Shown here: one piece after another, positions 32,224 to 43,680 of the stretch
Layout of the letters: each line of letters begins with the position of its first letter
How positions within the stretch are numbered: the stretch's first letter is position 1
Assembly (NCBI GenBank): GCA_029962745.1
Contig: CM057171.1
Location: forward strand, 4,797,396-4,861,395
Length of the DNA: 64,000 nt
DNA from: Echinometra lucunter
Lineage: Eukaryota > Echinodermata > Echinoidea > Camarodonta > Echinometridae
Direction of reading: 5' to 3'
Notes under the pieces: generated by a model
What the model was told of the DNA's origin: nothing
The model's input: the letters and a program-made list of their open reading frames with translations, nothing else
The model's database searches: none
Translations under genes and position numbers: made by a program

Positions 32224-35202
32224 GGTGGGAATGATGGTATGTACATACGACTCATACTTTTATCAATGGGCTCACTTCGAACCATCGGGTGATCGCGTCT
32301 GGCCGTGTAATCGCGTAACCCGACCTTTCGTGAAAACAGCCCTCTGTATTTGCGAAAGGTCGGGTAAATCGTGTGGTAAAAATTTGATTTTTAGCAATTG
32401 TGGTCATTGACATAAGACTAGTGTTTTAGGCGAATATTCGTGTGAAAACTACCTTCAAATGACGAAGTATCGGGTAAAAAAAAATAAATTTTGATATTAA
32501 TCCATTTATGATATGCAAGTACTTCAATTTCAATATTCTGTCGAATTTTACACGCATTAACAGACTTCCAAGGAAATGCCAAATACATATCTTTTCTTTA
32601 CAATCAATGATCATGGTGGGGGGGGGGGGGGTGGCTAATCACGGGCGATGATCAATCCCGGTGATAAATTTTGAGTGAAAGCGTGGGAAGACCTATACCA
32701 AAGAATTTATCAAGAGTTATTAATATCCATAAAGTATATGGCTTGTAGATGTACGACCTTGATCTTCAAAAGATAATGGACTTTGAAAATCTGATAAATT
32801 TAATCAACAAAAAACACGTATACATTGCAATTATCGCCACAAACTCTCCACTACTCAATCCTTTCCAATTCTCTGCCCCCCCCTCTCTCTCTCTCTCTCT
32901 CTCGGACACCGTCGAATTTTCATCAAATAATCTCGCCTGAATTTATTTTTCATCTCTTTCTTCCTGTAAATGTCTCTGTCTCTCTTTTCAACCCTTTCCA
33001 TCTCTCTTGAACACACCCTCTTGGTTGCTTCATTTTTCACCTACCCCCCATATTCATTTCATAAGAAAGGGCTTCACTATTTTCTTAGTTGTGCATGTAT
33101 ACATGTATTACAATTATCACATTCTTTTAAAAATTGCTGGGGATTACACAATCAATATCAAAGTACACTTGTAGTAAAAAAAAAAATGGATTTGCTATGT
33201 AAAGATTATTTTTCTGCATGGTGATTACAGTCATGTACATGTTAAAATAGGTTCATTCCGATAAAAAGGAAACTACATCAGCCTTCATTCATTATTTAAA
33301 AGTAAAATATACATGTATTTCATATTACTCATAACACTTTTTTTAAAATCATATACTCTGTTCACAACTTACAACAAAATAAAGAATAGACTATAGAGTT
33401 TTACATCACTACCATTCAAATGTTAGTAATTCAAAATGCCAACATGTATCAAGGCCCAACAGAATCCTTTTCTACTTTAAATAATACTTGTAAATAAATC
33501 ATTAACATAGCTCATAGTCAGATGTTGTGCACAACTCAGGAAGAATGAGCTATTCCACATCCCTTTAGAAGAAATCAATAAAATTAATTAAAACGCAACT
33601 GAAAACAGTAATTTTGAAACTTACATACTCATCATTCAATTCAAATTACTAGTACACTGTACTGAATTTATGAATTTTCAAGTCCTCAAATGAAACAATC
33701 TGCTGTAAGAGTTTCAAATAATTCACACACACCTATGGGGAGGGGTTTAGTTAGCAATTATTTGTTTTGTAACTTTGTTTAATGACATTGCAAAACGTTT
33801 TGCATGTCGATAATAATCCAAAATTGTTGATTGCATATCAATAAATTTGAATTGAATTGAATTGTGGGTTGGGCTACTGCTCTCGTCCCCTCCCCCCCCC
33901 CCCCCCCTGCTGCATACAGGGCCATGACTCCTCACTCATTGAGAAGCAGATCTCCAAAGCAGGGGTCCAATGCAATGTAGAGTAGAAGCTGAATTCTTTC
34001 TGTTAAAGAAAACAAGATGAGATTGAAAGTTGACTTGAATTAGGATAAATGCAAAGTACATGTACAAATTATGGACAGTAAGAGCACTAAACATTTACAT
34101 TACATTGAGCATCTCTTACGAGATGGATATGGCGCCGAACAAATTGCATATATTATTATTATTATTATTATTATTTGCAGACCAATGTTTATAAATTATT
34201 TTATTTTATTTCCCAGAACTCAAAATACAATTGAAATTTATACAACAGAAATTTAGAACAATACACATTGAACAATAAATATCTCAATTGAAATTTAATA
34301 ATAAAAAACAAACTTGCAAATGAAATGAGAGGAAATCAGAAAACAAAATATAGTTTATGCTTGTATAGCAAAAATGAACAAGTAAAGCTGAAAAAATTAT
34401 TTGGCTTTGACTAAGCAATACATTTTTTAATGAAGTGTAAGCAAGAAATGTTGGTGAGATATTTTGATCCTGGTGCCCATGAAACTCAAGGAAGAAAAAT
34501 ATTCATCATGGCAGACGGATAAAAATTTCAAAGGAGACAATAATAATAATAAAGAAATGTTACAAATAAATTCAAGAATGGGTGTATTTGCAACCAAGGA
34601 AAATGGCCTTGTAAATGATGCTAAACCCTGGCTGAATATTGACATACATGTACATGTAGCAACATTACTAAATTCATGCAGAATTCACTTACCTTCCACA
34701 ACTGGAATAGTAGACTAATTCATTTCTTGCAGAAATTTTCTTCAGTCTCAGTCAACAAGCAATCATCACCTACATCTCCAACATGATGTGGATGCAGACA
34801 TAAATGCAGCATCAAGTTTCAACCTAGGCATGTTCAATCTGATGAACAAAGTCAAAATAAATAAATGAATTGGATGCTATGATCTACCTCTCAAAAAAGG
34901 AAAATAACTTTTCGTTGGACACTGTTGGAGTCTATAGATATATCAACAATCCGTGAAGAAGTAGAAGCAATATTAAATCAGTGGTGTAACAGCCAGGGGC
35001 AGGGGAGGGAGGGACAGATTGCCCTCTCACCCTGAAGGATTTCAGCGGGAAAATCCACCAAACCACCGCGAAAAAAATGAAAGGAAGGGAAAGGAAGAAA
35101 AAGGAAGGGAGAAAGGGAAAGAAAGAAGAAAAAGGAGAAAGAAGAAGAGATATGGAAAAAAAAGAGGAAGGGGGGAACAGAGCAAAAAAGTAAATTTAGA
35201 AT
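32224..35202. other. Anonymous DNA with simple repeats and short tails
   Basis: Contents seen: a hairpin built from CGACCTTTCG / CGAAAGGTCGGG (32319-32366), a G run near 32617, a (CT)n tract at 32882-32902, a short (AATTG)n LINE-tail fragment at 33849-33863 beside a C run (33890-33906), a SINE-like tail with (ATT)n at about 34120-34175, and a purine-rich (GAAAGG)n stretch at 35065-35165. No gene can be supported. Confidence 0.45.
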
Positions 35203-35361
35203 CAGTGGCATAGCTAGGATTTCACTTAAGGGGGCGGTAGTCTCCCCCTCCCTGCACCCTCCCCCCCCCCCCCCCCATGGAGTGCGCTTCGCGCGCTCAG
35301 TGTTTTGAATGCGTTTTGTACTCGCTATGCCCCCCTCAAATGAAATCATAACTATGCCACT
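35203..35361. mobile_element. 159-bp palindromic MITE
   Basis: CAGTGGCATAGCTAGGATTT on the left is an inverted match of AAATCATAACTATGCCACTT-like sequence on the right. A C run and the palindrome GCGCTTCGCGCGC occupy the centre. It is non-coding. Confidence 0.6.
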
Positions 35362-35740
35362 TATTCTTGACCGAGTTACCAGAAATTTTGGGCTCCCCCC
35401 CCCCCCTATAACAGGAACCTAATGCACCGCTGGATTAAATCATACCTAGTCTCATTATGCTTCCTTAAGTTGTCTTTGAAATCTGAGCTTAAACTGTACA
35501 CACAGTCATAGACCCCTGCCTCACCCCCCTCCCCCTTTCTTTACACAGCCATACATCATGCAACAATTTAGGATAACCGATTCGTCAACTCGCCAACACA
35601 TACTATGCATGTAGGTGGGATAAACGTTGAATCTCACTGTCAACCGTTTTTGCATTACATTTACAATCATAGGCAATCCGCCCGAAAGTCTGGGCAAGAT
35701 ATTGCGTCGTGACAGGCAGCTTAGCGCAATGCAGCGGTAA

Positions 35741-36217
35741 CAGTGGCGTAATGAGCCAAAATATTTTGGGGGGCTCAATCTTTGCGAGGAGCGAAGCGAC
35801 CAATCCTGAGGGAGTGTAGCGACCGAGCCTGGGGTACCCCCCCCCCCCTCATGATACAGAGCTTTTTGAAAAAAAAATCCTTTTCCCGTCGATAGATTCA
35901 TGACACGCTTATCCATAATAGTACATGTCATCAAATTTGATGTTTTATATTGCATGTATTGTACTTCAATGTTTATTTTTCATGATATTTACTTCTTTTG
36001 TTGGAAATGAGAGAAAATGAAAATTGAACCAAACTGAAGTTAAAAATTTTCTTTCTAGGTTTTGCAGATTGCACATATTTAAGTCGAAAAAAATGAAAAA
36101 GCTCTGTTTCGTGAGGGGGGGGGGGGGTATCCCCGGCTCGATCCCTCAGGATTGGTCGCTTTGCTCCTCGCAAAGATTGAGCCCCCCCCCCCAATATTTT
36201 GGCTCATTACACCACTG
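35741..36217. mobile_element. Foldback element, about 480 bp
   Basis: The left end CAGTGGCGTAATGAGCC and the right end GGCTCATTACACCACTG are inverted copies, and the homology continues for about 120 bp through GCGAAGCGACCAATCCT and its complement (36150-36180). The arms carry G or C runs. The single-copy middle (35870-36100) is AT-rich and non-coding. The target duplication is unclear. Confidence 0.7.
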
Positions 36218-36598
36218 CGTATAATGCAATCTCGACTTTAGTTCTTTCGCTCCTGTTTTTTTCAATCACTTTAACTTGTTCTTCCGTAAAGATAATTCTC
36301 TCTTTGGGTCTTTTTTCCACTGGCGCTCTATCAACATTACTCTTTTCTTCCTTACAACACATCCAGTCGGTATTTCTTATGGCATCACACCTTTCCTCGT
36401 TACTATCGATCCAATCCATACTTTCATCTTTTACATGTCTTTTTTTACGTCTCTTTTGCTCATTTTCCACGGATGCTCTTGCAACATCACATCTTTCTTC
36501 GTTGCATTTCATCCATTCCATACCCCCCTCATTGGCATGGACTGAAGAATTGAAAAAGTCGACTTTTTTCATTTGACTCATCTTGAATCCCTGACTCA
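36218..36598. other. Anonymous DNA with imperfect repeats
   Basis: Overlapping frames on both strands (36207-36605 minus, 36199-36576 plus) arise from imperfect repeats of a Ser/Cys/Leu-type pattern. The minus-strand frame repeats an EERCD(V/A)...RA(S/P)VE motif, suggesting an old minisatellite of roughly 85-90 bp. No protein family is recognised. Confidence 0.4.
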
Positions 36599-36600
36599 TA

Positions 36601-36900
36601 CACACTAAGAAAAAAGGTGCAATTTTGCACCCTTCAAATGCAACACTGGGAGCTCCTTTTTGGGTGCAACTTTGCGCCCTAATAAGCTTTTTGCATCTTT
36701 AAGGGTGCAGTTAGCTACAATTCTGCACCCTAAAAGGTGCAAAATTGCACCTTTTGGGTGCAAACCTGCATTTTCGGGTACAAACAAGAACAAGAAGGTG
36801 CATTTTTGCACCTTTTTCATGTAGGGTGCAAGATTGCACTAAAATGTGCTGCCAGTGTTGCATTTAAGGTGCAAGCTTGCACCTTTTTTTTCTTAGTGTG
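36601..36900. mobile_element. 300-bp palindromic MITE with TA target
   Basis: It begins CACACTAAGAAAAAAGGTGC and ends with its inverted copy (GCACC, T run, CTTAGTGTG). TA flanks both sides (36599-36600, 36901-36902), as for Tc1/mariner-like elements. The motif GGTGCAA...TTGCACC recurs throughout, so most of the element can fold on itself. No transposase is encoded. Confidence 0.78.
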
Positions 36901-37029
36901 TACACTCGTTCGCAACTCTCAATATTTATATGGTTTTTAACCTGTGATTATTGATTTAAAAGTATAAAAACGTATACGCTTTGTAGGACGCTTTTTAAAA
37001 AAAAAAAATAATAGAGGTCTTATCTTGGT

Positions 37030-37170
37030 AAATAGTGATGCATAAAAGTCTTTTTGGTGAATAGGCCCTAGTGATGTATAAAAGTCTAATTGGTGAAAAA
37101 GTGGAATGAAAGTCTAATTGCTGAAAAAGTGATCTGTACAAAAGTCTAATTGGTGAAATAGTGCTGTATA
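37030..37170 (+). repeat. Minisatellite 'AAAGTCTAATTGGTG', copy 1
   Basis: Variants of AAAGTCTAATTGGTGAAA, spaced about 28-38 bp apart, occur four times. The same family makes a longer array at 49485-49745. Confidence 0.8.
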
Positions 37171-37536
37171 TAATGTAATGATCATTTTCAGTGATCAGTA
37201 ATTTTTTGAGAGAAATAAGTGTTAACTGTATGGAAAGAATTTAATTCAGATACTAGAATACGCAAATGCTCGAAACTGATTCAGGTGGTTGCATGTGATC
37301 ACCAGCTGTTCATCATGTGAAGTGATCTCAGTGGCAAACAGCGCGCGATACGCGAAGTGCATGGCGCAGTGTATTAATGCGCGCATGTAGCACATGCACA
37401 GCCGTTGCAGTCTGAGATTCCGTCGAGGCAACAAGTTTAGGCTCGAGGTCGCAACATTAATGTTTTCCCCAACGATAAATAGTGATATTCACCTTATTCC
37501 TTTTATCACTTCGTCATCAAACAGAACGGGAAAACA
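37171..37536 (+). other. Possible 5' leader of the recombinase transposon
   Basis: There is no coding signature. The sequence shifts from AT-rich to moderately GC-rich around 37300 (GCGCGCGATACGCG) and leads into a well-placed ATG at 37537 (AACAATGG context). It probably contains the untranslated leader of the transposon. Confidence 0.35.
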
Positions 37537-37943
37537 ATGGGAAAGAAGAGAAAGACCGAACCAGTACAAACATGTTCTCGGTCTAAACGAGGACGAACTC
37601 GAGAAGTCGGTCGGACACAGAAATATTTAACTGCCGCTACACGCACGACAAGACAAGTTACTCGAGCCTACTTTCGTAGTACGTTTTGACAAGGCAGATG
37701 GAAAGACTTCATAAACTAGCACCTGGGGCAGACAAATGGGCCACAGCAATAGAAATGGGGGGATAGTGCCAACATAGAGAGAGAGAAACTCGCAGATTAC
37801 TAGGACAAGCATTAGCAACAGGGTCCCTCCGAGCATATCAGACGGCTGTAGACTCCTTCCAAACTTGTGTCCCGCATAAACCATCACGCAAGCCCATCAT
37901 CATGGCCTGCATCGCTTTACCAGATTATGGTATTCATACCTCA
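37537..37943 (+). pseudogene. Tyrosine recombinase, N-terminal part (fragment 1 of 3)
   Basis: The ATG at 37537 opens a basic N terminus (MGKKRKTEP..., followed by an Arg/Thr-rich stretch) that ends in a stop at about 37689. In a shifted frame the SAM-like core-binding domain follows: LLGQALATGSLRAYQTAVDS (about 37800-37860) and an IALPDYGIHTS segment up to 37943. These match the DNA-binding N-terminal domain of Crypton- and Ngaro-type tyrosine recombinases. An internal stop and at least one frameshift show that it is dead. The protein breaks off exactly at ACCTCA (37938-37943), where a LINE has inserted, and continues at 40657. Confidence 0.72.
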
Positions 37944-38261
37944 TCTTTCCATTATTAATGATTTGATTGATTTTGATTGGATTTGATTTGATTTATTCTT
38001 CTGCATGATATTGGAACATACAAAAAGTACTTTTGACAATAAATCACAAATATACAAATATTCATATATAATCATTTTCATAAATGATAAATTGTCAAAT
38101 TATTGATATTCATTAAACTTTGCGGAAGAATTAAGATTGCCATTGTAAGCAATATGCTTGAAAATATGGCAACCCCAAATAAATACTGAATAGATAAATC
38201 ATATGCATCAAATGAGCAGAATGGTTTAATGATAATAATAATAATGATAATAATAATAATG

Positions 38262-38304
<43 letters not shown>

Positions 38305-38500
38305 GCAAAACCTTAACTTGAAATGATAGTAAAAATGATGAATGTGATTGATGATGAAGATGATGTTGATAATGATGATGAGGATGTCATTGGTAATGAT
38401 ATGAATGGTATAAAGAAGGCATCGTGAAAAGACTGAAAAGTTGATAGAAATTTTACGTTGCATGTTCTGATAGTAACATGGTACTAACTTCGGCTTTAAA

Positions 38501-38777
38501 GCCATAGCGAACTGGCACCCTTGTATGGGATTTTGGAATAGCGCCCACTCAGTCCTAAACTACTGATTTTGTCCCCTTTTTGCTCCCAGCATGCTCTATT
38601 CTGATCAATGAGAGCTTTATTTTTGAGTAACATCTGTTAAAAATGTATTTGTATTCATACTAAGGTCATTCACGAGAAGCCACAAAGGATATAATATTTC
38701 TAAGATCTTCTTGTTTTGAGTAGCCGTAAGTTGGCGCTGTTGTAAATACATCATAATAAGGGTCAGTTCACTGTTGC
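38501..38777 (+). mobile_element. MITE family 'GAACTGG', copy B
   Basis: The ends GCCATAGCGAACTGG and GGTCAGTTCACTGTTGC are inverted repeats, and the element is flanked by TTTAAA on both sides (38495-38500, 38778-38783). The paralogous LINE fragment at 61135-61155 has a single TTTAAA at the same place and no insert. That empty site proves the boundaries and suggests a TTTAAA (or TTAA-containing) target. Confidence 0.82.
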
Positions 38778-38989
38778 TTTAAATAAATAGAGGGAACAAC
38801 TGGATTTAATCGATTCTGGGAGAGGATCCCAAAGGTCTAGATCATAGTGTCTTGTGGATCTAGGGGCAATAAGTAATTTTGGAATGACTAAATGAAGATG
38901 AGGGGAATTGCGAGAAAAGGTAAGCGTGAACGGTTTTATTCAAAAGTATAAAAGTTTGAAATGAAAGTTGGAGTATGTCATTCAAATAC

Positions 38990-39693
38990 CTGAATATAAA
39001 CGGGTTTCCGCAGCAGATTTCAGTTTCTGTACCAAAGCATGCTGAGCTGTGACCAAAAAGTGGACCGTTTTTTGCTTTTTCCTCAGTGCATTTCCTCATG
39101 TTGATCCCCTTATTTTGATATCAAATGTTTGGTATCATTTGATAGAGAAAGTTCTGATCTACTTTTTTGATAATGTTGCATGAAATGTTTCTGAGAGGGA
39201 AAAGAAAAAGAAAGTAAATAGCTAATGCTTGTCAAAATTTTATGAAACGAGTATTTCCCATTGAAAATGAATGGGAAGCTGATTTTTAGCCAATTTTGGC
39301 AATTTTTCAAAATTTACAAGTTGATCTGAATTTCAAATCAATATAAAACTTATATCAACTGAAAAAGAATACATTGGGCTATCTTTTCATTGATTAGGCC
39401 CTGCATAAAAATAAAAATTGAAAATGTAATGGTCTGATAAACGTCATCATTTGCACGGTATCCCTGTCCATGTGTATATTACGGATCAAATGGGCAAAAA
39501 GGGGCAGAAAATTACCCTTATTTTGAATGACTGTATCCTTTGATAGTAAAGTCAGAAAATGCTAAAATTTAGCTATGTGTTATCTGATAAACTAATCTTA
39601 TCAAATATGTGAGAAAAAAAAAATCCAGAAAAAAACCCCCTGAAGCTCGAAATAAAAAATTTCTGTGGTCACCCTACTTGAGGCGAATTGATG
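38990..39693. mobile_element. 704-bp insertion with 8-bp target duplication
   Basis: TCAAATAC occurs on both sides (38982-38989 and 39694-39701). The flanking LINE sequence is continuous in the related copy near 7020-7080, which lacks the insert. The 8-bp duplication would fit hAT-type or similar elements, yet I see no terminal inverted repeats and no coding region. Confidence 0.6.
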
Positions 39694-39701
39694 TCAAATA
39701 C

Positions 39702-40656
39702 TGTTAGAGTTTTAATTGGTAAAATATTGGTCTGGTGTTAGATAATTATTGTGAACCTGCACAAATGTGAATGGCTTTCTTTTGCAGTAAGTCAGTAGAG
39801 CTGATTTTTTTTTTTAATGTTACTGGTGGCCCATACGAAATTGAAATATGTTATATACGGTAATATCAATGACTTATACGGCATAATGAGCATTTTACCA
39901 GGGATATATTCCTTTACCTTATACAGCATTCCAACATTCCTAGAAAGAGAAGTAGTTATATGACGTATATGTGCGTTCCAGTTTAAATTTTCATCGATAA
40001 TACACCCCCAAATTTGGGTTGTTGTTTTCTTTCGAGAGGTACATTATCTATGTATGTTGCAAGGAAAGTCATGAACATGAGAATTTGTTTGAAATAAATG
40101 CAGTTAGTTTTATTTATATTAAGGGACAATTTATTGCATTTAAACCACAAAGATAAATTTGGTAACTCATTATTAAGTGTATTTACTAGGGTATTCAAGC
40201 TATTATTTGGGCAGAAGATGTTAGTGTAATCTGCAAATAATATGAAGGATAAGATAAACGTTGTATTGGTTAAATCATTAATATATATTAAAAGAAAAGA
40301 AAATCAATAACGGGCCTAATATTGATCTTTGTGGATCATCGCAATAGAAAATTTGAAGAATCATCATTATACACTACGTATTGTTGTCTGTTGGATAAAT
40401 AACTCTTAAACCATGAGACAGCAACTCCACGAATTCCACATGAGTAAAAATTTATCAAAAGCTTTTGATGAGTCCATGAATCCTCCTAGTACATGCTCTT
40501 TACTGGTCATGGCATTTGTTATTTAATCAAATAATTGTACTAGAGCTAGGTCGGTTGAATGACTTTTTCTGAAACCATACTGATTTAAATTTAAGAAATT
40601 GAATGTATCCCAAAAACATGTATAGCTTTGTGTAAATAATCTCTAATGGGAAGGCT
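39702..40656 (-). pseudogene. LINE family A reverse transcriptase, broken
   Basis: Translated pieces on the minus strand read RT motifs: an HSTDLALVQLFD segment and a SSKAFD-like catalytic block near 40480-40540, a LSLNINKTN segment (about 40090-40130), and PKFGGVLSMKI, which corresponds to the usual LGVxIDxxL block (39985-40020). Frames change repeatedly and stops are frequent. The RT C terminus continues beyond the 704-bp insert at 38785-38985. Confidence 0.7.
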
Positions 40657-41183
40657 ACCTCAACTATCTCACTAAATGTAGCAGCAGTTGCCTATTTGCA
40701 TAACATGTATGGGTGGCCGGACCCCACAGAACACTTCCCAGTTAAGAAAATGCAAGAAAAGCGAGACAGAAATAACAAAGACGCCAGGAGACCTATCACT
40801 TGGAAATTATCGGGCAAGCTAATAACAACCTAAACCGCGTATGCTTCTCCAAATACGAGTCAATAATGTTCCAGGTGGCATTTTTGTTGGCTTTCTTTGG
40901 CTTCTTGGGGGTTGGAGAATTTACGGTTCAAAGGCAGTGTGATGATAGGAGAACGATATCGGCTAAGAACGATATCCAATGTGGGCAAGAGAATTCAGAA
41001 TTCATTTGAGTAAAGATTAGATTTTCAAAAACAGACCAGCATGGAAGGTGTACAAAGCTGAAAATCAAAGAAATAACACAGCACATATGCCCTGTCAAAG
41101 CCATGGAGACATACCTTACAGTAAAACCCAAAGAGCAAGGGCCACTTTTCTACCAAAATGACGGCTCTCCCCTCACAGGTATC
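40657..41183 (+). pseudogene. Tyrosine recombinase, middle part (fragment 2 of 3)
   Basis: The frame resumes after the LINE with TISLNVAAVAYLHNMYGWPDP, then EHFPVKKMQEKRDRN, RRPIT, a MFQVAFLLAFFGFLGVGEFT block (about 40865-40925), and, after a stop near 41009, KTDQHGRCTKLKI, CPVKAMETYL and a GPLFYQNDGSPLT segment ending at about 41180. This order is that of the recombinase catalytic domain in Crypton/Ngaro-type elements. The usual catalytic Arg in LRxGE is Gly here (codon GGG), so the active site is destroyed. It is interrupted at about 41184 by a second LINE and continues near 47137. Confidence 0.82.
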
Positions 41184-41455
41184 AGTCATTTCATTTCATT
41201 TCATTTCATTTTATTGATTTCCACATTAAAAATCAGAAAATTATACAAATAATACAATATAAATCACAAATTCAAACACATAAAACAATAAAAACATCGA
41301 AATATACAAGAAAAAGGGGGAGAAGAAGAAAGCATAATGTGGGCGGGGCTAGAAAAAGCAAAGCTTGTCTAGTCTAGCCCCGTTAATTATTTAAAGGGGA
41401 AGTCCACCCTGAGAACATGTGTGGCCGAGTAAAAGGCAGAGGGAAAAGAGGGAGA

Positions 41456-41474
41456 AAAAGAAAAAGAAGAAGAA

Positions 41475-41506
<32 letters not shown>

Positions 41507-41650
41507 AGAAAAATAAGAAGAAGAAGAAGAAGAAGAAGAAAAATAAGAAGAAGAAGAAGAAAAAGAAGAAAAAAAAGAAAAAAAAAGAAAAGAAAAAGAA
41601 GCAAAAAGAGTAAAGAAGATAGAAAGAAGAAGGAAAAAGAGAGAAAAAGA
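41456..41650 (+). repeat. (GAA)n purine tract
   Basis: A nearly pure AGAAGA/GAAAAA tract inside the LINE B 3' UTR creates long spurious Lys/Arg, Phe or Ser frames on both strands. Confidence 0.92.
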
Positions 41651-42309
41651 AATCCCATCGAAAAACAGGAAAGTCGTGAACCCCTCTCCCTGCAACCAAG
41701 TACGGACAAGTCGGCAGCCCCGTAACACAGCACCCGAGCCCATCCCCCCCCCCCCAAAATCACTCGATACTAAAACCTCTGAAACATCCCAAAACATCCT
41801 TAGATATAGACACGCACGCAGCCACACCCTAACACACACACTCTACACAAGCAATAACTGCACATAAACCCAGTCAACATTATTTTACCGATCACACCCC
41901 AACACTCCCGAGCACAGAACATAGGATCACTGATATGACCGTTCTGCGCCCTGAAGCGTGCAGAGTGCAGTCAGCGAATGCTAACTGCCACTATACACGG
42001 TTCACAAAAACTCACAAGGAAGCGGATGCCACGTCACGAAGAGCCGCCAACCCACCCCGACCAATCACAGGACCAAGAAGTTCACAACCTCTATTCCCAA
42101 CCTGAACTCACCCGACCGAGCCCCCTCCCCAACACCGACCCATCCCTCCCCCCTCTCCACCATCACCCCGAACCAACATCCATCCCCAGGGTGGGCTCTC
42201 CCTTTAAATGTCTGGTTTTATAATTTGATGAGATTGACCTGATGAAAAACATAATTGCGATTTGAAACGTACATGTATAATTATTACTATTATGACTAAA
42301 AATGATGGA

Positions 42310-43680
42310 CTATTTAGAATTACAAAGATACTTTTTATATTTTAGCTTAAACTGTCGTAACGATGCAGATTGTTTGATACTGTCATCTAAAGCAGACCAT
42401 GTAAGGTAACCCTGATATTTGACACTTTTTTGACCAATAGCAGTCCTGTAATAAATACTATGCAGCTTCTTAGAGTTTCGGGTATTGTGATGATGTACAT
42501 CACTGTTACATCTAAACCAGTTCTGGAATGAGTTAGGCAATAACCCCTTTTCAGACCTGTACATGAATTCTCCCAATTGTAACTTACTTAATTCATATAC
42601 AGTCAGAACCCTAAATTGTTTGAACAGATTGTTGGTATGGGCCAAATAATGAGATTTAGCAACTATGCGTATTACACGTTTTTGCAACAAATGTAAACGA
42701 TTTAACAAAGTGTTCGATGCATTAATCCATATCATATTACCATATTGTAAATGAGGTAAAATTAATGAATTGTAGAGTAGAAGGAGTATCTTTGATGGTA
42801 ACACGAACTTCAATTTTGACATTACTCCGATAATTCTCGAAATCTTCAATGCAATGTCATTAATATGCATCAACCATGATAACTTGTCATCAATAGTGAC
42901 TCCTAAGAAGCGAGTACTATGTACTTGCTTTAAAGGCTCTTGTGAATTAGCAAACTTAAGAGTAAGTATTGTTTTATCATATTGCTTATTCAATGGAGCA
43001 AAATGCATAAAATTAGTTTTCTCTGTGTTAATCCTTAAACCATTCACTTTATACCATGTATTAACATTTTGTATTTCTTTATTCATATTATCGATAAGAA
43101 TATCTAGTTTCTTCTCGCTTAAAAAGACATTAGTGTCATCTGCAAACAGAATGTATGACAAAGTTGAGGAAGCATTTGGCAAGTCATTAATATATAGAAT
43201 AAACAACAGTGGCCCCAATATGGACCCTTGGGGTACCCCGCATATCAGTTCTTTTTCAGATGAAGTTACATCATTATAAACAACATATTGCTTTCTTTCC
43301 TTTAAGTAATCCTCTATCCACTGTAATGTTAAACCTCTCACACCATAATATTCCAACTTGGATAATAAAACTTGATGATTAATTGAGTCAAAAGCTTTAG
43401 AGATATCCAATGACAGACATATTGAATGTTTGCTTTCATCAAGAGAAGTAAATATCTGGTCCAAAAAGTATGTCAAGGCCAGTATAGTTGAATGACCAGA
43501 TCTAAAACCATACTGAAAGTTTGACAATATCCCTTGTTTCTCAATATAAGACAACAATCGAGAATAAAACAATTTTTCTAATATTTTAGAGAAAACAGGC
43601 AAGAGGGACACCGGCCTATAATTACAAAATTGATCGAGAGAGCCCTTCTTATAGATCGGAGTCACTCTTGCCAGCTTCAT
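42310..43680 (-). CDS. LINE B ORF2, reverse transcriptase part
   Basis: The 456-codon frame starts inside the RT domain at MKLARVTPIYKKG. It contains NYRPVSLLPVFSKILEK, QYGFRSGHSTILAL, LDISKAFDSINH, GVPQGSILGPLLFILYINDL and the catalytic LFADDTNVF box, then RFLGVTIDDKLSW and the C-terminal LPHLQYGNMIW and HHHNTRNSKKLH-type motifs. A single missing base in the CC doublet at about 43690 separates it from the upstream endonuclease frame. It is closely related in layout to the 3.2-6.5 kb element but differs enough to be another family. Confidence 0.92.
   Translation of the reverse strand: MKLARVTPIYKKGSLDQFCNYRPVSLLPVFSKILEKLFYSRLLSYIEKQGILSNFQYGFRSGHSTILALTYFLDQIFTSLDESKHSICLSLDISKAFDSINHQVLLSKLEYYGVRGLTLQWIEDYLKERKQYVVYNDVTSSEKELICGVPQGSILGPLLFILYINDLPNASSTLSYILFADDTNVFLSEKKLDILIDNMNKEIQNVNTWYKVNGLRINTEKTNFMHFAPLNKQYDKTILTLKFANSQEPLKQVHSTRFLGVTIDDKLSWLMHINDIALKISRIIGVMSKLKFVLPSKILLLLYNSLILPHLQYGNMIWINASNTLLNRLHLLQKRVIRIVAKSHYLAHTNNLFKQFRVLTVYELSKLQLGEFMYRSEKGLLPNSFQNWFRCNSDVHHHNTRNSKKLHSIYYRTAIGQKSVKYQGYLTWSALDDSIKQSASLRQFKLKYKKYLCNSK

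Larger units (their letters stand above)
37944..40656 (-). mobile_element. LINE family A, inserted in recombinase gene
   Basis: A minus-strand, 5'-truncated LINE. Its 3' end (37944 onwards) carries a (TTTGA)n-type tail, TTTGATTTGATTTATTC. ACCTCA flanks it on both sides (37938-37943 and 40657-40662), a short target duplication, and removing it rejoins the recombinase reading frame. It was later hit by a MITE (38501-38777) and by a 704-bp insertion (38990-39693). Related fragments lie at 6845-7380 and 60640-61320. An (AAT)n microsatellite sits at about 38232-38305. Confidence 0.78.

Noticed and set aside
36207..36605. 132-codon charged frame as a host gene
   Set aside because: It has an internal repeat structure and overlapping frames on the other strand, with no splice or start context.
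41383..41839. Lys/Arg-, Phe- or Ser-rich frames of over 100 codons
   Set aside because: They are translations of a (GAA)n tract in the LINE B 3' UTR on different frames.
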